Source: Pyricularia pennisetigena (Eukaryota > Ascomycota > Sordariomycetes > Magnaporthales > Pyriculariaceae). From it: DNA of 64,000 nt. Below are positions 42,680 through 55,746 of this stretch, piece by piece (the stretch's first letter is position 1; every line of letters begins with the position of its first letter). A program made the translations under genes and the position numbers. The stretch is taken from NCBI RefSeq assembly GCF_004337985.1, contig NW_021940922.1, forward strand, positions 1,399,546 through 1,463,545. Direction: 5' to 3'. The notes below the pieces were generated by a model. The model did no database searches. It was not told where the DNA came from and was given only the letters and a program-made list of their open reading frames with translations.

Positions 42680-45600
42680 TAATAATAATTACAATAATTG
42701 CTTTAATTCGCCAAAAACCGTAATAATTGTTACAATTACGTTTTTTTGTCACCATAACTCCCAAAAAACGCTAAAAAGGTAAAACCTCCGCCCAAACTAT
42801 TACCAAATTTACGTTGGGATATATACCTAATAATATTATATTATTTACCCATTTAATAACCACACTATAAAAAAGAGCGCGGATAAAAAAAATAAACCAA
42901 TATTTTAAGGATTTGGAAAATTATAACGCGGATATTGCAATTATTTTAGAATTAAATTTTACTCGGTTGGACCGTTTTACATTATAAGATTATTTGGATG
43001 CAACCGGAACCCCTTTAAATTTTCCCCCTATTTTTAATAATAATAATAATAATTAAAATAATACTAATATGGATTCCGGCGATAATAAATTTACCCCCGC
43101 CCCCGTCGATAAAAATGGAAATAATACCGATATGGACGCCGGCGATAACGAACCTGCCCCCGCCCCCGTCGATTATAATAACGACGATATTTATATAAAC
43201 GAAAACGATAACCAACCTGCCCCCGCGTCCGCCAATAAAAGCGATAATAATATTAATATAAACGATAACTATAACGAATTTACCCCGGATTTGGACAACC
43301 GCCAATTGCAAATTTTTTTGGCATTTTTTAAATTATTTACCAACGTATTATCCCCGGTATTAAAAAACCTTAAAAATCGGCCCCCTGCACCATAACCGGA
43401 AATTATTATTAACCCGGTACCCGCGCCATTAAATAAACCGCCCGTACCCCGTATATATAAAACCACCACCGTTCGGCCAATTAAAACCAACTTTATTTCG
43501 GTATCGCGGACGTAACCCAAACCTAATTTAACGCCAAATAATAAACCAGTAAATTTCGTATAACCCGAATATTATTTCCCATTGTATAAAAATACGGATT
43601 TCCTGGATCGCTTACCCGTTCCGTTATAAAAGGATTTTTAACTGGGTAAAAACCAATCCGTATCGGCGATAACCATTATAATTTGGCGCGGGGCAGGGAA
43701 TACGAATATTACCAAAATAGTTCGCATTTTACCCTATTTAAATTATATTAACTACTTTAAAATTAATAATAATATTAACCCGCCCGCCTGGTTCGGTCGC
43801 GGAATTAATATTTTCCGCAACACCAACGAAACCCCAATCGCCCAAACCCTTAAACGCTTTTAATCCGCTGCTGGGGTCGCCGCAGCAAAAACACGCGTTG
43901 ATAACCAGATTTTAATATACCATTTTAATAATAATTCGTCGAATATAAACGAAATAATGGTCGTATTTAATTACGAAACGACAAATACTTTAATACAATA
44001 TATTAATATAACAGGTTAATATTTTTTTCTATTAGATTGCGATAATTGTTACAATTCCTGCATTAATATATCCTGCTATTTATTATATTATAATAATTAT
44101 TATAATTTTTTGCGGTAATACCAAACAATTACTGCTATAATATAATAACTATTACAATTTAGCTTTTACCCGTTTATATATTTTGGGATAACGGGCACAA
44201 TTTTAATTATTAGCTAACTTACTTTTAATCGCCGACGTATTCGGTTTTTTAATTTATTTTAAAACAAATAATCCCGGCAAATAAATTAAAAATAATAAAA
44301 TGCCCGTTTGGCAAAAAACCTTGGCCTCCGTACCGGATATATTTAACGACAAAAATATTAAACCCATTTTCGATAATTTGGTAAATCGGCGTCGCTTATC
44401 CCCTATCCCCCCTTTTATCCGCCAAAGCGATATTAACCTCCCCGGGCTAAAAATATTCGCAAACAAATTTAAACCGGTTATAATTCCCATAATCTTCGCC
44501 ACAATATTAATTTACCTGCGGATAATAACCACCGGATTTAACTTTAAAAACGGCGATTTAAAATTTAAAACCGTTAATTTTAAATTATATATATATAGCG
44601 GTTACCACATCGACAATTAATTTAGGCTTTACTACTATTTCCTTTATTTTATTTTTCGCCGGCAGGGAAAAATCGTTATTGGAAGCAAAAAAAATCCTAA
44701 CGATCTTGGTGGAAATTGCCGCAATTTTTTTAAATTTAATATCAAACAATTTTCCACCCTATTTACTATCGCCGATTATATAATTATCGCCGACAACGTT
44801 ATCGTTTTAAATAATTTGCATTCATTACAATTTTAGTATCGTTTAATTGCCCGTTCGCGAACCGACCAAGCCATCGACGTCGTTAATATATTTGGTTTTA
44901 ACCGCGCCTATTATAACAGGATAATAATAATATTCGCTATCGATACCTGGTCCCGTTTTAAGCCTAATAAAATCGGACGGTTAAAAAAAATAAAAAAACG
45001 TGCAAATTAAATTTAAATGCACCTATTGGATTTGTTAATATTTAAAGGTATTTTTAACAATCTGTACGACGAAAAGCGGTTCCATTATCCCATTTTTACC
45101 AAATTTAAAATAAAAATTACCGAATTTTATCCCAAATTTTTTGGCGACGATTAACAAAACGATTTCCTTAATTTTATATAAACCCAATCCATTATCGCCG
45201 ATCGATTTGTTAATATAAACCGCGTAAAAAAGGAAATTTTCGAGGACGCCCGCGAAAAAATCCTAGCGGTTTCTTTAATATATTATACGCAATTTTCCAT
45301 TTTAACCAAAAGTTATCCCTGGATTAATTATCTTTTTAATTCGGACGCGATTTAGGCTATTATAAAGAAATTGCGCTTTTTTTAAAACACTTTACCTATC
45401 GACGGTTTAAATACCGATAATAAAGTCGGTTTTAAATATAAAAAAATCAAAGGCAAATATTTTTGGTTTAATTGGGATACACCTAATGCTCCTTTTAGTC
45501 GCTATTAGCTACTTTATTAATTGGTTAATAAATTATATATACATTATTCCTGATAATTGTAATTGTCGTTATAATTTTGCCTTTATTTTTGTAACTATTG

Positions 45601-47720
45601 TTACAATCGTGCCCCTATTTTTGTAATTACTGTTATAATCCCACCCCTATTTTTATAATTATTATTATAATTTTTGTTTTTGCTAAATTATTTTTTTTTC
45701 GGTTTAAATGCCCACACCCTATTAAAATTGGAATAGTTAATTTTTAAAAATTGGTTATTAGCCAACGAAATAAGCATAGGAAAAACGATTATTTATTTTA
45801 CGGCGATTTATATATGGTATATCCGTTATTAATACGACCGATTTATCCAAAATACCGACGGATGTTTTCCCACCTTAATTTTCGTCCCGGTTAACCTTAT
45901 TTCGCAAACATTTAAAAAAGCAATAACCAATTTCCCAACCTTTAACGTTAAATGCTATTATGGTTTAACCGAAATATGCGCTGCCGATACCCCGCGAACG
46001 GCTGCTACTTTTACCTAAACGCAATTTTACGATATTTTAACCAAATTCGCCGCCCGCAAATCTAATCCCAAATTTACGGGCGCGGTTATTATTATATTTT
46101 ATTCGATATTCCTAATCCGAAAAATTAAATAATTGGACGAAATTTATAACGCGGAAAAAATGTTTAACCTATAATATATAAATAAGGTTACTAATTCCAA
46201 TCCTCAGCAGCGCCCCCCCGACGTCGACAATTTCGACGATAATTCCGATATTAAAAATAATATTTAATAAATATTTTTTGTAATAATTGTTATAATTTCG
46301 TTATATTAATATATTTGTTTAAATTAAATAATTTTATTAGGATCCGTTAGCGCAGAAACGGTCGGAAGGCCGATTTTTCCACCGGCGAAAACACCAAAAA
46401 TATCCGGCGTTTAATTATATATTTATTATCCGGTACTTTTTTTTAACGTATAATTGGAAACGAAATTTAATATTTCCGCTACCGCGAATCGATAATATAC
46501 CGCGCATTTCGCCTTATCCTTTGCATTAATCGGGGTATAACCATTATTATACCGATTATTAACAAAATTAGGGATATAATTAGCTTTAATACCCTGGTTT
46601 GGGATAAAACTGCGATCCTTTTCGCCCAACCTAAAGGTTTATTTTAGGAAAATATATTTACGGTCGATTATATTTGGGAAAATAATGATTATTTCGTCGT
46701 TTCTAATATCGATAAAAATACCAAAACCTTTTTATAAAAATTCAAATCGATGGGTTGGAAATAGTGGTTATTTTACCTTCGAATTTTAAATTTTATAATT
46801 CCTATTATTATACCAAACGAAAAATCGTTAATAAATTTTAAATATACGGGTAGATTTACGGTATATAGGGGTATAAATACCGGGTTCACTTTACCCAACG
46901 GTATAATTATTTATCTCCGTAAACGTATTCCGCCTTATAATATTATTATTAAAAAATCCACTTTGGCCACCGTTTCGAAAACGTTATAATAAATACCGAA
47001 ACAATTTTTAAAAATATTATTACCGTTTTCGTTGGCAAAAATACCGACGACGTTAGTCCCGTTCCACTAGAAATTCCCATTAATGCGGATATTATAACTG
47101 GTAACCGCCAAATTTCGGTTTTTTTTAATATAGGTTTTATCCACCTGTTGCAATTTTTGGCAATTAATTACCTTTTTTAATTAATAATCTACGCCGAGGA
47201 CGATACCCGGGATATTAATTCGGCGGAATTGGGTAAAATGCTGGCGTTAAAAGGAATGGATTTTAAAGCCAAACACCGCAACGTCCGACAAAGTTTTAAA
47301 AAAAGCTTATAGGAAAAAAAAACCCGTTTTAGATCGGTAATTGTGGACGTTTTAATTTAATATAGCGGCGACGGTCCTTTTAATTGGGTTTATTCGAAAA
47401 TTTGCATTAATCCTAAAACGCTATTTCCGTCGGGTAAAGCTAAAATGGTCCATTTTATATTAAACGAATCGCCATTTATTGCCCGCGTAATCGAAATTTG
47501 CATAAAGGAAAAAAGAAAAGGTTAACGTGTCCTGGTTATAACCCCCAATTTTTAAATTTAAACGTAAATTGGCTATATAATAACAATTATTACAATCCTT
47601 TTCCTTCCCCATAATTATTATAATAATTATTACAATTTTTATATTTTTGGATTATAATAAATATTATAATAATTGTTATTTTTCCATTTTTGTAATAATT
47701 GTTACAATTTTTAATATATT
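42680..47720. repeat. Dispersed near-palindrome TAATAATTGTTACAATT in spacers of the SNF2-like gene
   Basis: Occurrences near 42682, 42729, 44040, 45555, 45593, 45628, 45655, 46281, 47581, 47622, 47658 and 47690, all as ATTGTAATAATTGTTACAAT or close variants. They cluster between coding segments, with a run of four at 45545-45690. They may be intron-borne repeats, or simple AT sequence shaped by RIP. Confidence 0.55.
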
Positions 47721-48796
47721 TACTAACTTTTTTAGTTTTATTATTTTTACCTTGGAAAAAACCAGTTTCGGTATAGCTATTATCCAATTAGGCCTATGTT
47801 AAACCGAACGCGATAAAACCGTTTCCGACTTCACCGATTCCAGTTCCAATTTTAACGTTTATATCCTAAATATTAACATTTCCAGCGCTGGTTTTAATTT
47901 GCACCCCAATTATTGCATTGGTATTATTATTCCTTTAATATGGAACGCTAATATATAATTGCAAATTTATAGTCGTTTAACTCGGTTGGGTTAAAATAAA
48001 CCTGTTATTTGGCGCATTTTCGAAATGCGAAATACCCTTTTCAATTGGGTAAAAAATTGCATATTCCGGAAAGTTAATACCCTTTTTTTTACTATTCCGG
48101 CCGTTGCTAATATATATTAAATATCATTTAAATATATTACGCGTATACGTTTCCCCAAAGCTATCCAATTTCCAATTGTTAAACAATTTTTGGCGTATAA
48201 AATAATGGCAATTATGTTTTCCTGGCCTTTTAATTGTTTCGTTTGGATAGTAAAACCCCCCCAGCATTTTAATATTTTTTATTTTAACAAAACGCGCCGT
48301 ATAAGCGAATTTTATTTTCGTTTAATTTCAATATTCGTGTTAAATATTTTTAAACAGTTTAACGAACAGGATTTGGTGGAAAAAACGTTAATTTTTATTT
48401 TAACGTTGGGTCCAGTATATATTAATTACTAATACCAGGAACAAAATGGTGGCCGTAATACGTTTGCTAATTATATTCATCGTATATATTTGCCTTATTT
48501 CGATTTTCTTACTATAAATTAAGGGTTTGTGGTTAAATTAATAAAATGGATTAAAAACAGCGATAGATTTTACGACGAAACCGCGACCGCGCGGGTTATC
48601 GGGGCCCCAATAAGGGATTTTAGTTCCTGGGTTATTAAACGCCTGGAAATTAATAAACCGTTTGAAAAAGGCATTTTTGGTAATAATAACGCCGACCTTT
48701 TGGCGGTCGTTATTCCGTTTTTTTATTTATCGATTTTGGCTTTAATTACGATAAATTTATATTCGATTCGTTACGGAAACCCTGCATATTTATTTT
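42840..48796 (+). pseudogene. SNF2-like helicase of the giant element
   Basis: An N-terminal low-complexity D/N/P-rich part lies at 43069-43395. At 45755-45787 the frame reads LLANEISIGKT, matching the SNF2 box LLADEMGLGKT. It continues 'TLIFVPVNLISQTFKKAITN' and NVKCYYG. At about 47880-48060 comes the helicase C part: 'ISSAGFNLHPNYCIGIIIPL', then NANI, a stop, LQIYSRLTRLG, a stop, NKPVIWRI (canonical SAGLNL … ALQAIGRVHRIGQ). Open C-terminal stretches run to 48796. Conserved residues are interrupted mainly by TAA/TAG at Gln or Trp positions. Segments are separated by AT-rich spacers carrying TTGTAATAATTGTTACAAT-like palindromes, which look like introns. Role would be ATP-driven DNA translocation. 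Confidence 0.6.
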
Positions 48797-49559
48797 AAAA
48801 AAGGATAAAAAGAAGGACGATTCGGTCCCTGGATCGTTTACCGCGACCCCAGTTCGGAAAAAAAGGCGTGGCGCTAATAAACCTATTTTTAAAAAAACAT
48901 TTAACGCTATTAAACGTTTTCGTTTTTTTTAATCGGTTTGGGTTTCTTTGTTTTACTTTTTTTTAGGGTTTGGTGCTATAAAACTAGGGGTTTTATATAT
49001 GTAATATTATAATAATTATTATTATTGGGATCCGGTTTAATGGATTTATTATTCGTGGTTAATAAGGTATTATAATAACGGTTATTACCAAAATCTTTTT
49101 TGTTGGATTTATAATTGGCGGTAAATAGAAGATATAATTTATTTGGGTAAGGAAGATAGATAGGAAACGGGTTATTTATGCGGAAGATTTTGGAGGAGGT
49201 TATATTTCGTATTTTATTTTAAACTAAATCTACGATTAGCATTTATTTATTTGTATTTACTGGTTTTGCGGACGTTGTTTTACCTCCGTTATTCGCGGGT
49301 AAGGTCACCGTTATTCGTCTATTTAACTTTTTTCTATAATGGAACGATTTTCGCTTTTACCCGTTTTGGTTTACGTAATTCGCCTTTTATTATTTTAAAT
49401 TTTATACGCCTTTTTCGTCGGATTTTTCGTGTATTCCGTCCAGCAAATCTCTTTCGGTATTAATTATACCATTAATATTTAAACCGTTTATCCGGTTATA
49501 TCCCTTTTTTGGATTCGCCCCTATTTTTAATATCCGCCTAAAATAGCACGCTATTAGGG

Positions 49560-51170
49560 CGTACGATTTTTTATCTAAATACCTCCAATTTATCGCCCAT
49601 TAACTCTTTTAAACCCAAATATAATAAATTAGGACCGTCGAAATCGAAATTGGGTAATATTTCGGCTTTTTCGTTTCCCCAACCATTTTGGAATAACAAA
49701 TACGTATAATGGATTATATTTTGGTCAATTAATATTATATGGTATTTGCTGTTAATGCGTATACGGGCGATATTTTCCAATGTTTTGCGCACCGTAATTG
49801 CGATTAACCTTATCGCTGCACAATTGAGGAATATTTTTTACAAATCGTGCGTGGAATTGCGGTTGTTTTTAATATTTATAACGAAACCCCTATTAATATA
49901 TTTAATCGTTAGGTTTACCGGTTTAAATCTATTCCCGGCCGTGGTATATTTTACGAACGTTAATTTTAAAATCCCGGTGCGCAGCGGCTAATTTGTAACC
50001 TTTGGTCGTAATAACTAGGTTAAATATAATATTTTAAAGCTATAGTTTTTTGCTTTGCAACCGTAAAAAAATAGGATTAATTGCGGTATTATAATTTCCA
50101 ATACGCCATAATTTTTTTAGTGGAACGCGTTTATTATTATTTATAAAAAGTTAATGATTTGCAAATAACGGCGTTACGTGCGGAAGGCGATATTAATTTT
50201 GGGATTTATATCCCATAATCCAATACCCATTAAACCGTTAATATAACCAGCGAATATATTATCGTAAACACGGTTTACCACGGAATATATATATTATATG
50301 GTATATCGGTAAAAACCTTTTTTAGGGCGTTTTTAAAATTTTAATCCCTATCCAATAATCCGTTTTGGATTAAAACAGCAATTATAATGTATAAAATGCG
50401 GGACCGGAATATATTTTGTAAAAACCGTAAAACGTGGTAAAACTTTTTTTTATTTTTTTAAAATTGGTTATATTTCCCCAACCTTATTATATTTATAGAT
50501 ATAATGGGGGCGTAATATTATTATAATTGGTTAATCAAATTAAATTCGATATGGAAAAACGCTGGTACGGGTAATATCCATTATTTTTTATTAAAGGGTT
50601 AAAATAATTCGATATAAATTCCCTAAATAATACGGATATATAACGTTGTTTTTTAATCCCTATAAACGAGGAACAGGACGGAAAAATAATCGAAATGGTC
50701 GGGTAGGAGGTTTAAAAAACGTTTAAAAAGGATTTCGTGGATTTGGATAATTCCTGCGTATTCCCCTTCGTTTTCGGTAATAACGGGGGTTTGGATAAAG
50801 TAGAAAATTAATGTAGTTCGTGCGAGGGTAGGGTATTGTGGGATTGTTCCAGGCGTATATGGGCGGTTGGGGAATAAAAAACCACAAATTTGGTGCATTA
50901 TATAATATTTGGCGCTTTCGTAATAAGTATCCGGATATTGTAAAAAGGCGGGCGTTTGTAACCATTTTTGGCGAAAAGGTACGGTGGCGTACCATTGGGA
51001 TTACATATATCGTTTAAATCCTGGCGTTAATATAAGGAAATACGATGTTAAATTTTACATTCGGTTACGTTTTCCATATCCAAAATCCTATACCTTGTCC
51101 AAAAAGTTGAAATTATTATATACGAAAAATAGTATTAGGTTACAAACGATCTTTTTTAAATTTGTTTATA

Positions 51171-51217
<47 letters not shown>

Positions 51218-52330
51218 TATTACTGCTGTTCGCGGTAAAAATTAAATATAAATATAAATATTATTAATAACGTATTCGGGCAACGGCAACAAATTGTTGG
51301 GTTTACCGTTTAATAATTTTATAAAATAAATATATTCCAAGCCCGGATAATATATTTACAATACGTTATAAAATTCCATTATTTATAAAGTATAATGCGA
51401 ATACGCGTAGCAAATAATTGTTTTTTTAAAAGGAATATCCGTGGGTTAAAATCGCCAATATTAATATAACGCGTTAATTTTTTAACGTTGGGGGGTTTGT
51501 GGTTTTTAAAAAGGTATTTAATTCCAGGTATATTACGTTCGAAATTTGTAACGATAAATAAAACGGGCGGTGGCCCCGGGAATACAATAATAGTAAAAAT
51601 ATAAATTTGTATAATATTGGCGTTTTGGACGGGATTTCCTGGGGGGACGTGTCGAATATTTATTTAAACCAATTTATATCGCTTACGTTTTTGGCGGAAT
51701 AGTTTTTTATTCCCGAAAATTGGAAATTTATAGGTTCGAACCGGTTAAAAAAGCGTAAATATTATATTAATTACTGCAATTCCCTGCGCAAAAAATCGGT
51801 GTCGATGGGCGTAAAAAATTTATTATTAAAACGGTATTCGACTTTATTAACGCGTAAACGTTTTCGGATTGAAAAATTTCGTAATATTTTTTTAAAAAGA
51901 AATATTCGCGATAAAGTAAGTCGGGTAATTTTGTAAAAATTTGCCGTTATTACCCAAACGTGGATAAATTGCGTAAAATTAATACGTCGGTAACGGTTAC
52001 GCCAAAATTTGGTAATATCGCGAATAAATTTGGTTTCGGGGTTTATTTCCGTTTCGGATTCCGATTTTTTCGGTAATTGTTTTTAATCGACTGAAAAAGG
52101 CCTAAATTCCAATTTATTTTCGAATATAGGATTGGGCGATAATGATTGGGATAACGATAAAAACGAACGTAATTGCGATATCGATGGAGGTAATAAAATT
52201 AGGTCGGACGTAAGGTATTAGGTTATAGGTGGCGCGGATGGGAATATTTTTTCGGGTGTATTTATTAATATTATTGGAAATATATTTTCCATTATTGGAT
52301 TCGGGTTTTATTTGGTTTAATAATATATCG
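49560..52330 (-). pseudogene. Minus-strand gene of the giant element, GDQKT/LPVPxxFH protein
   Basis: Read from 52330 downward: 'PETKFIRDITKFWRNRYRRI', 'NFTQFIHVWVITANFYKITR', 'SNVIYLELNTFLKTTNPPTL', then 'ILAILTHGYSF'. Around 50644-50670 LVYRD, stop, KTT restores to YGDQKT if the stop is Gln and the Arg is RIP-altered Gly. At about 50545-50590 comes WILPVPAFFHIEFNLINQ. The order GDQKT, basic/aromatic stretch, W-LP-P-FH recalls the fungal domain of unknown function DUF6589; this is memory, not a search. It is convergent with the SNF2 gene and is damaged by CAA-to-TAA stops. A second partial copy is at 52702-53680. Confidence 0.45.
51176..51213. repeat. TA microsatellite
   Basis: (TA)n run of about 19 units inside the minus-strand gene of the giant element. 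Confidence 0.9.
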
Positions 52331-52604
52331 AATAAAGGTTAATATGCGTAAATATATAATATAATAGTAGAAACTTTTTATTTTTTGTGTGTCGGGGGGA
52401 ATGGTGGTTAGCGATATCGCAATATTGGGTATTTTGTTGGTAGTACCGCTATAAACGGCGAAATGCGACAAAATGTTTTCAGATTAGAACGAGCGCGATT
52501 TTTTCGGCCAATGTAATTGGTCGAAAAGCCATGTGGCTGAAAGGTATATGGAGCGCTCGGTCCCCACTGCGAAGCAGGGGGGTCTAGTTTAAGCACTGAG
52601 ACTA

Positions 52605-52701
52605 CGGTTATCTGCCATTTTAACGTTCCATTAACCTTATACGTGATCCACTTTTCCCCGCGTTTAAGATTAAGCTTATTTTATCTCGTAACCTCCTCAC
52701 A
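52605..52701 (+). repeat. LTR family D, right part, beginning with the 9-bp target site
   Basis: CGGTTATCT (52605-52613) then GCCATTTTAACGTTCCATTA … TAACCTCCTCACA, matching 17823-17914. It continues the LTR interrupted at 38783. Confidence 0.9.
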
Positions 52702-53680
52702 ACTAAATATAAATATATATATTATTAATAACGTATTCGGTTAACGGCGATAGGTTGTTGGGGTTACTGTTTAATAGCTTTATAATACAAATATATTCCA
52801 AACCCGGATAATGTATTTACGATAGGTTGTAAAACTACATTACTTATAAAATATAATACGAATACGCGTAACAAACAATTGTCTTTTTGGGGGGAATATC
52901 CGTAGATTAAAATCGCCAATATTAATATCACGCGTTAATCCTTTAACGTTGGGGGGTTTATAATTTTTAAAAATGTATTCAATTCCAAATATACCACGTT
53001 CGAAATTTGTAACGATAAATAAAATGGAGGGTAACCCCGGGAATATAATAATAATAAAAGTACAAATTTATATAATGTTAACGTTTTGGACGGGACTTTT
53101 TGGGTGGATGTATCGAATATTTGCTTAAACCGATTTATATTATTTGCGTTTTCGGCGGAATAATCCTTTATTCCCGAAAATTGGAAATTTGTGGGCTCGA
53201 ACCAGTTAAAAAGGCGTAAATATTATATGAATTGCTGCAACTCCCTACGCAAAAGGTCGGTTTCGATAAACGTAGGAAATTTATCAGTAAAACGGCATTC
53301 GACCCTATTGGCGCGTAAACGTTGTCGGATTTAACAATTACGTAATATCTCTTTAAAAAAAAGTATTCGCGATGGGGCAGGTCGGGTAATTTTATAAAAG
53401 TTTTGTTGCTATTACCTAAACGTGAATAAATTGCGTAAAATTAGTGCGTCGGTAACGGTTACACCAAAATTTGGTAATATCGCGAATAAATTTGGTTTCG
53501 GGGTTTATTTCCGTTTCGGATTCGGATTCCTTTAGTAATTGTTTTTAATCGATTAAAAAAGGCCAAAATTCCCATTTATTTTCTAATATAGGATTAGGCG
53601 ATGGTAATTGCGATAACGAGAAAATCGAATTTTTTCCATTTTTTCCACGGTAAAATAATTCCATAAAATTCCAAATATGT
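52702..53680 (-). pseudogene. Second diverged copy of the giant element's minus-strand gene
   Basis: The sequence from ATATATTATTAATAACG on parallels 51240-52200 with many C/T and G/A differences, in the same order and orientation. It extends the N-terminal side further ('HIWNFMELFYRGKNGKN'). It must come from another copy of the large element or of its gene. LTR family D inserted next to it, and the giant element then inserted into that LTR. Confidence 0.7.
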
Positions 53681-54491
53681 TTTCAAAACCTTTTGGATTA
53701 AAGATTTGCAAACGATAAAGCATTTTCTAATTTATTATTCGAAATCTTTTTGGTATATGTTTAACAGTGTTTTTCCGCGCTCGTCCTCCCTAAACCGGTT
53801 AAATATTTTGAAAATTCATATTTTGTTTGAAATTATTAATATTTTCTTCCGGGTTTTCCGGGAGTTCGTGGGAGGGTTCGTACAGGAATTCCGCGTCGAT
53901 TCGTTCCTTTGCTAATAAAAATAGCTAGAACTTCGACAATATATTATCGACAAGGGTTTATAATTTACTATAGCCTTCGTCGTTAAATTGGGACCGGTTT
54001 CTGCGTTTATTTTATCGTATCTTATCCAATAATACACTTTTATGTTGTTATTTGTCAATTTATAAGGTAGTTTACCTAAATGGTGAAATCCAAAAACCTA
54101 TAATTATTCGTAAAATAACGGTTATTAATTCCTTTTCTTACGTAACCCTCTCTGAAGGCGTTACCCGTTTGGTAAAAGAGTCCTGACGGGTTAGGACGGC
54201 TTTTTTAAACTTCACGTAAGATATCCTATTGGTCCTGAAAATTTATAAAATAACGGTATCAACGTTCAATCCTTTTATTTTACTTTTTTATATTCTTTGA
54301 AAAATACTAATGAATGTTGATAAGTTTTTCGTAATATGGATCGATTAATAGAACGTTGTTATACGAATATGAAGATACATATTGATTGTTTGTTTTCTGA
54401 AATTGTCTAGAGGTGAGCTTTTGAACGTCCTTCCCTCTTATATTCGCAATTGGGCGGGTGAGTCACGCGCAATTGGCTTGGGCGGTATTGC
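53681..54491. other. Degraded stretch ending at a single N
   Basis: Short open frames without recognised domains. A minus-strand frame ('GTNRRGIPVRTLPRTPGKP') may continue the copy of the giant element's gene. The N at 54492 followed by an AT microsatellite marks an assembly break or unresolved repeat. Confidence 0.4.
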
Positions 54492-54492
54492 N

Positions 54493-55528
54493 ATATATAT
54501 ATATATATATATAATACAATTTTCGAATTTGGTAAATATATCGAATTATATAAACCGTTAAATAAACGGATAGGTAAAATATATATAATTTTATATATAA
54601 TGTACAATCGAAACGCTTTTATATTTTTACCAATATATATAATAATAAAACCAAAACTCCAGGAATTAAATAAAATGTATTCAAAAACGTCAACGTGGAA
54701 TCCAATTTGTAATACCCGTCTATATTATTTTTTTATAAAAGGAAAATTAAATTTGTACTATATTTATATTTTTTGCTTTATTTAATTGAATAAAATTTAA
54801 AAATATTAAATTAAATAACGATTATATATAAGCTTATACCCAGATAACAGCGTTAAAATATCTTACTATTTAAAAGTTATTTGCGTAAATATTTAGCTTT
54901 TAAATAAATTGGTAATTAATATAAAAATACTAATAAAAGCTTTATTTTAAACCATAATTGTATGCAGTTTGTGATAATAAATCCGGTAAATAATAAAAAT
55001 TGTTATTTAAATTTAAGTGAATACTATACTGCATTTTTCAAAATAATAATTAAATATAATAAAAAATTACAAAAATTAATTAATATTTTAATATTTTTCC
55101 AAATAAATTGGATAAAAAAACGCGATTTTCAATAAAAAAATTATTAAAATCCAATTAAATTAACACAGGTTAACTCACATTTTTACGATTTTATTTAATT
55201 TTATATACGAATATTTAATTATATACCGTAGTTATACAATTTAAATTATTATTATAATGCGTATATAATATATATACCCCCTATAAACGGCGAAATGCGA
55301 AAAACTATCGTTAATAATACCGCTTTAAACGGCGAAATGCGACAAATTATTATTGGTAATATTGGCGTACCGCAATAAATGGAGAAATGCGACAAAATGT
55401 CCAAAAACTAAAACGAACGCGATTTTTTCGGCCAATGTAATTGGTCGAAAAGCCATGTGGCTAGAAGGTATATGGAGCGCTCGGTCCCCACTGCGGAGCA
55501 GGGGGGTCTAGTCTGAGCACTGAGACTA
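54493..55528 (+). mobile_element. Short hairpin-ended element, right half with B end (copy 6)
   Basis: The interior matches 29760-30622 (CGGATAGGTAAAATATATA, then an ACGTCAACGTGGAATCC-like block) and the B end (…GAGCACTGAGACTA) finishes at 55528. The left half is lost at the N. The iteron GCGAAATGCGACAAATTAT is repeated three times near 55290-55400. Confidence 0.75.
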
Positions 55529-55745
55529 TAAAAATACCATTATGAACGGCGAAAATCGACAAGTTGTCCTCAGACCTGAACCAGAGCGTTCTTTGGATGG
55601 ACCCACAGGTACATTGCAAAGCCGCAATTGAGCCACGAAGTGGAGCGAAGTGGATCAATTGTGGAGCTCTGGGTTTCAGGGATGAGCCCTGAGACTAATG
55701 GATTAATTGTGTAGCTTTAGGCTTCAGGGATAAGTTTTGAGACTA
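55529..55745 (-). repeat. Inverted A-type ends, two consecutive fragments
   Basis: 55529-55697 is an inverted A end (… GAGCCCTGAGACTA). 55698-55745 is a further degraded terminal piece (…GATAAGTTTTGAGACTA). Confidence 0.75.
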
Positions 55746-55746
55746 G

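Larger units (their letters stand above)
38784..52604 (+). mobile_element. Giant 13.8-kb hairpin-ended element with two helicase genes
   Basis: The left end is TAGTCTCAGGGCTCATCCC (type A) and the inverted right end is …AAGCACTGAGACTA (type B). About 350 bp at the left and 200 bp at the right are shared with the short elements of this window. CGGTTATCT occurs on both sides (38775-38783 and 52605-52613). Removing one copy and the element rebuilds LTR family D as it stands at 17800-17840. The cargo is a RecQ-like helicase (+), a SNF2-like helicase (+) and a minus-strand protein with a GDQKT…LPVPxxFH pattern. No DDE transposase could be identified by eye. Terminal repeat and duplication size would suit a Mutator-like or an unnamed superfamily. 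Gene content supports neither firmly. Confidence 0.75.

Noticed and set aside
43069..43311. Minus-strand frame rich in I, V and G opposite the D/N/P-rich segment
   Set aside because: It is the complement of the low-complexity N-terminal part of the SNF2-like gene; the plus strand has the coding continuity.
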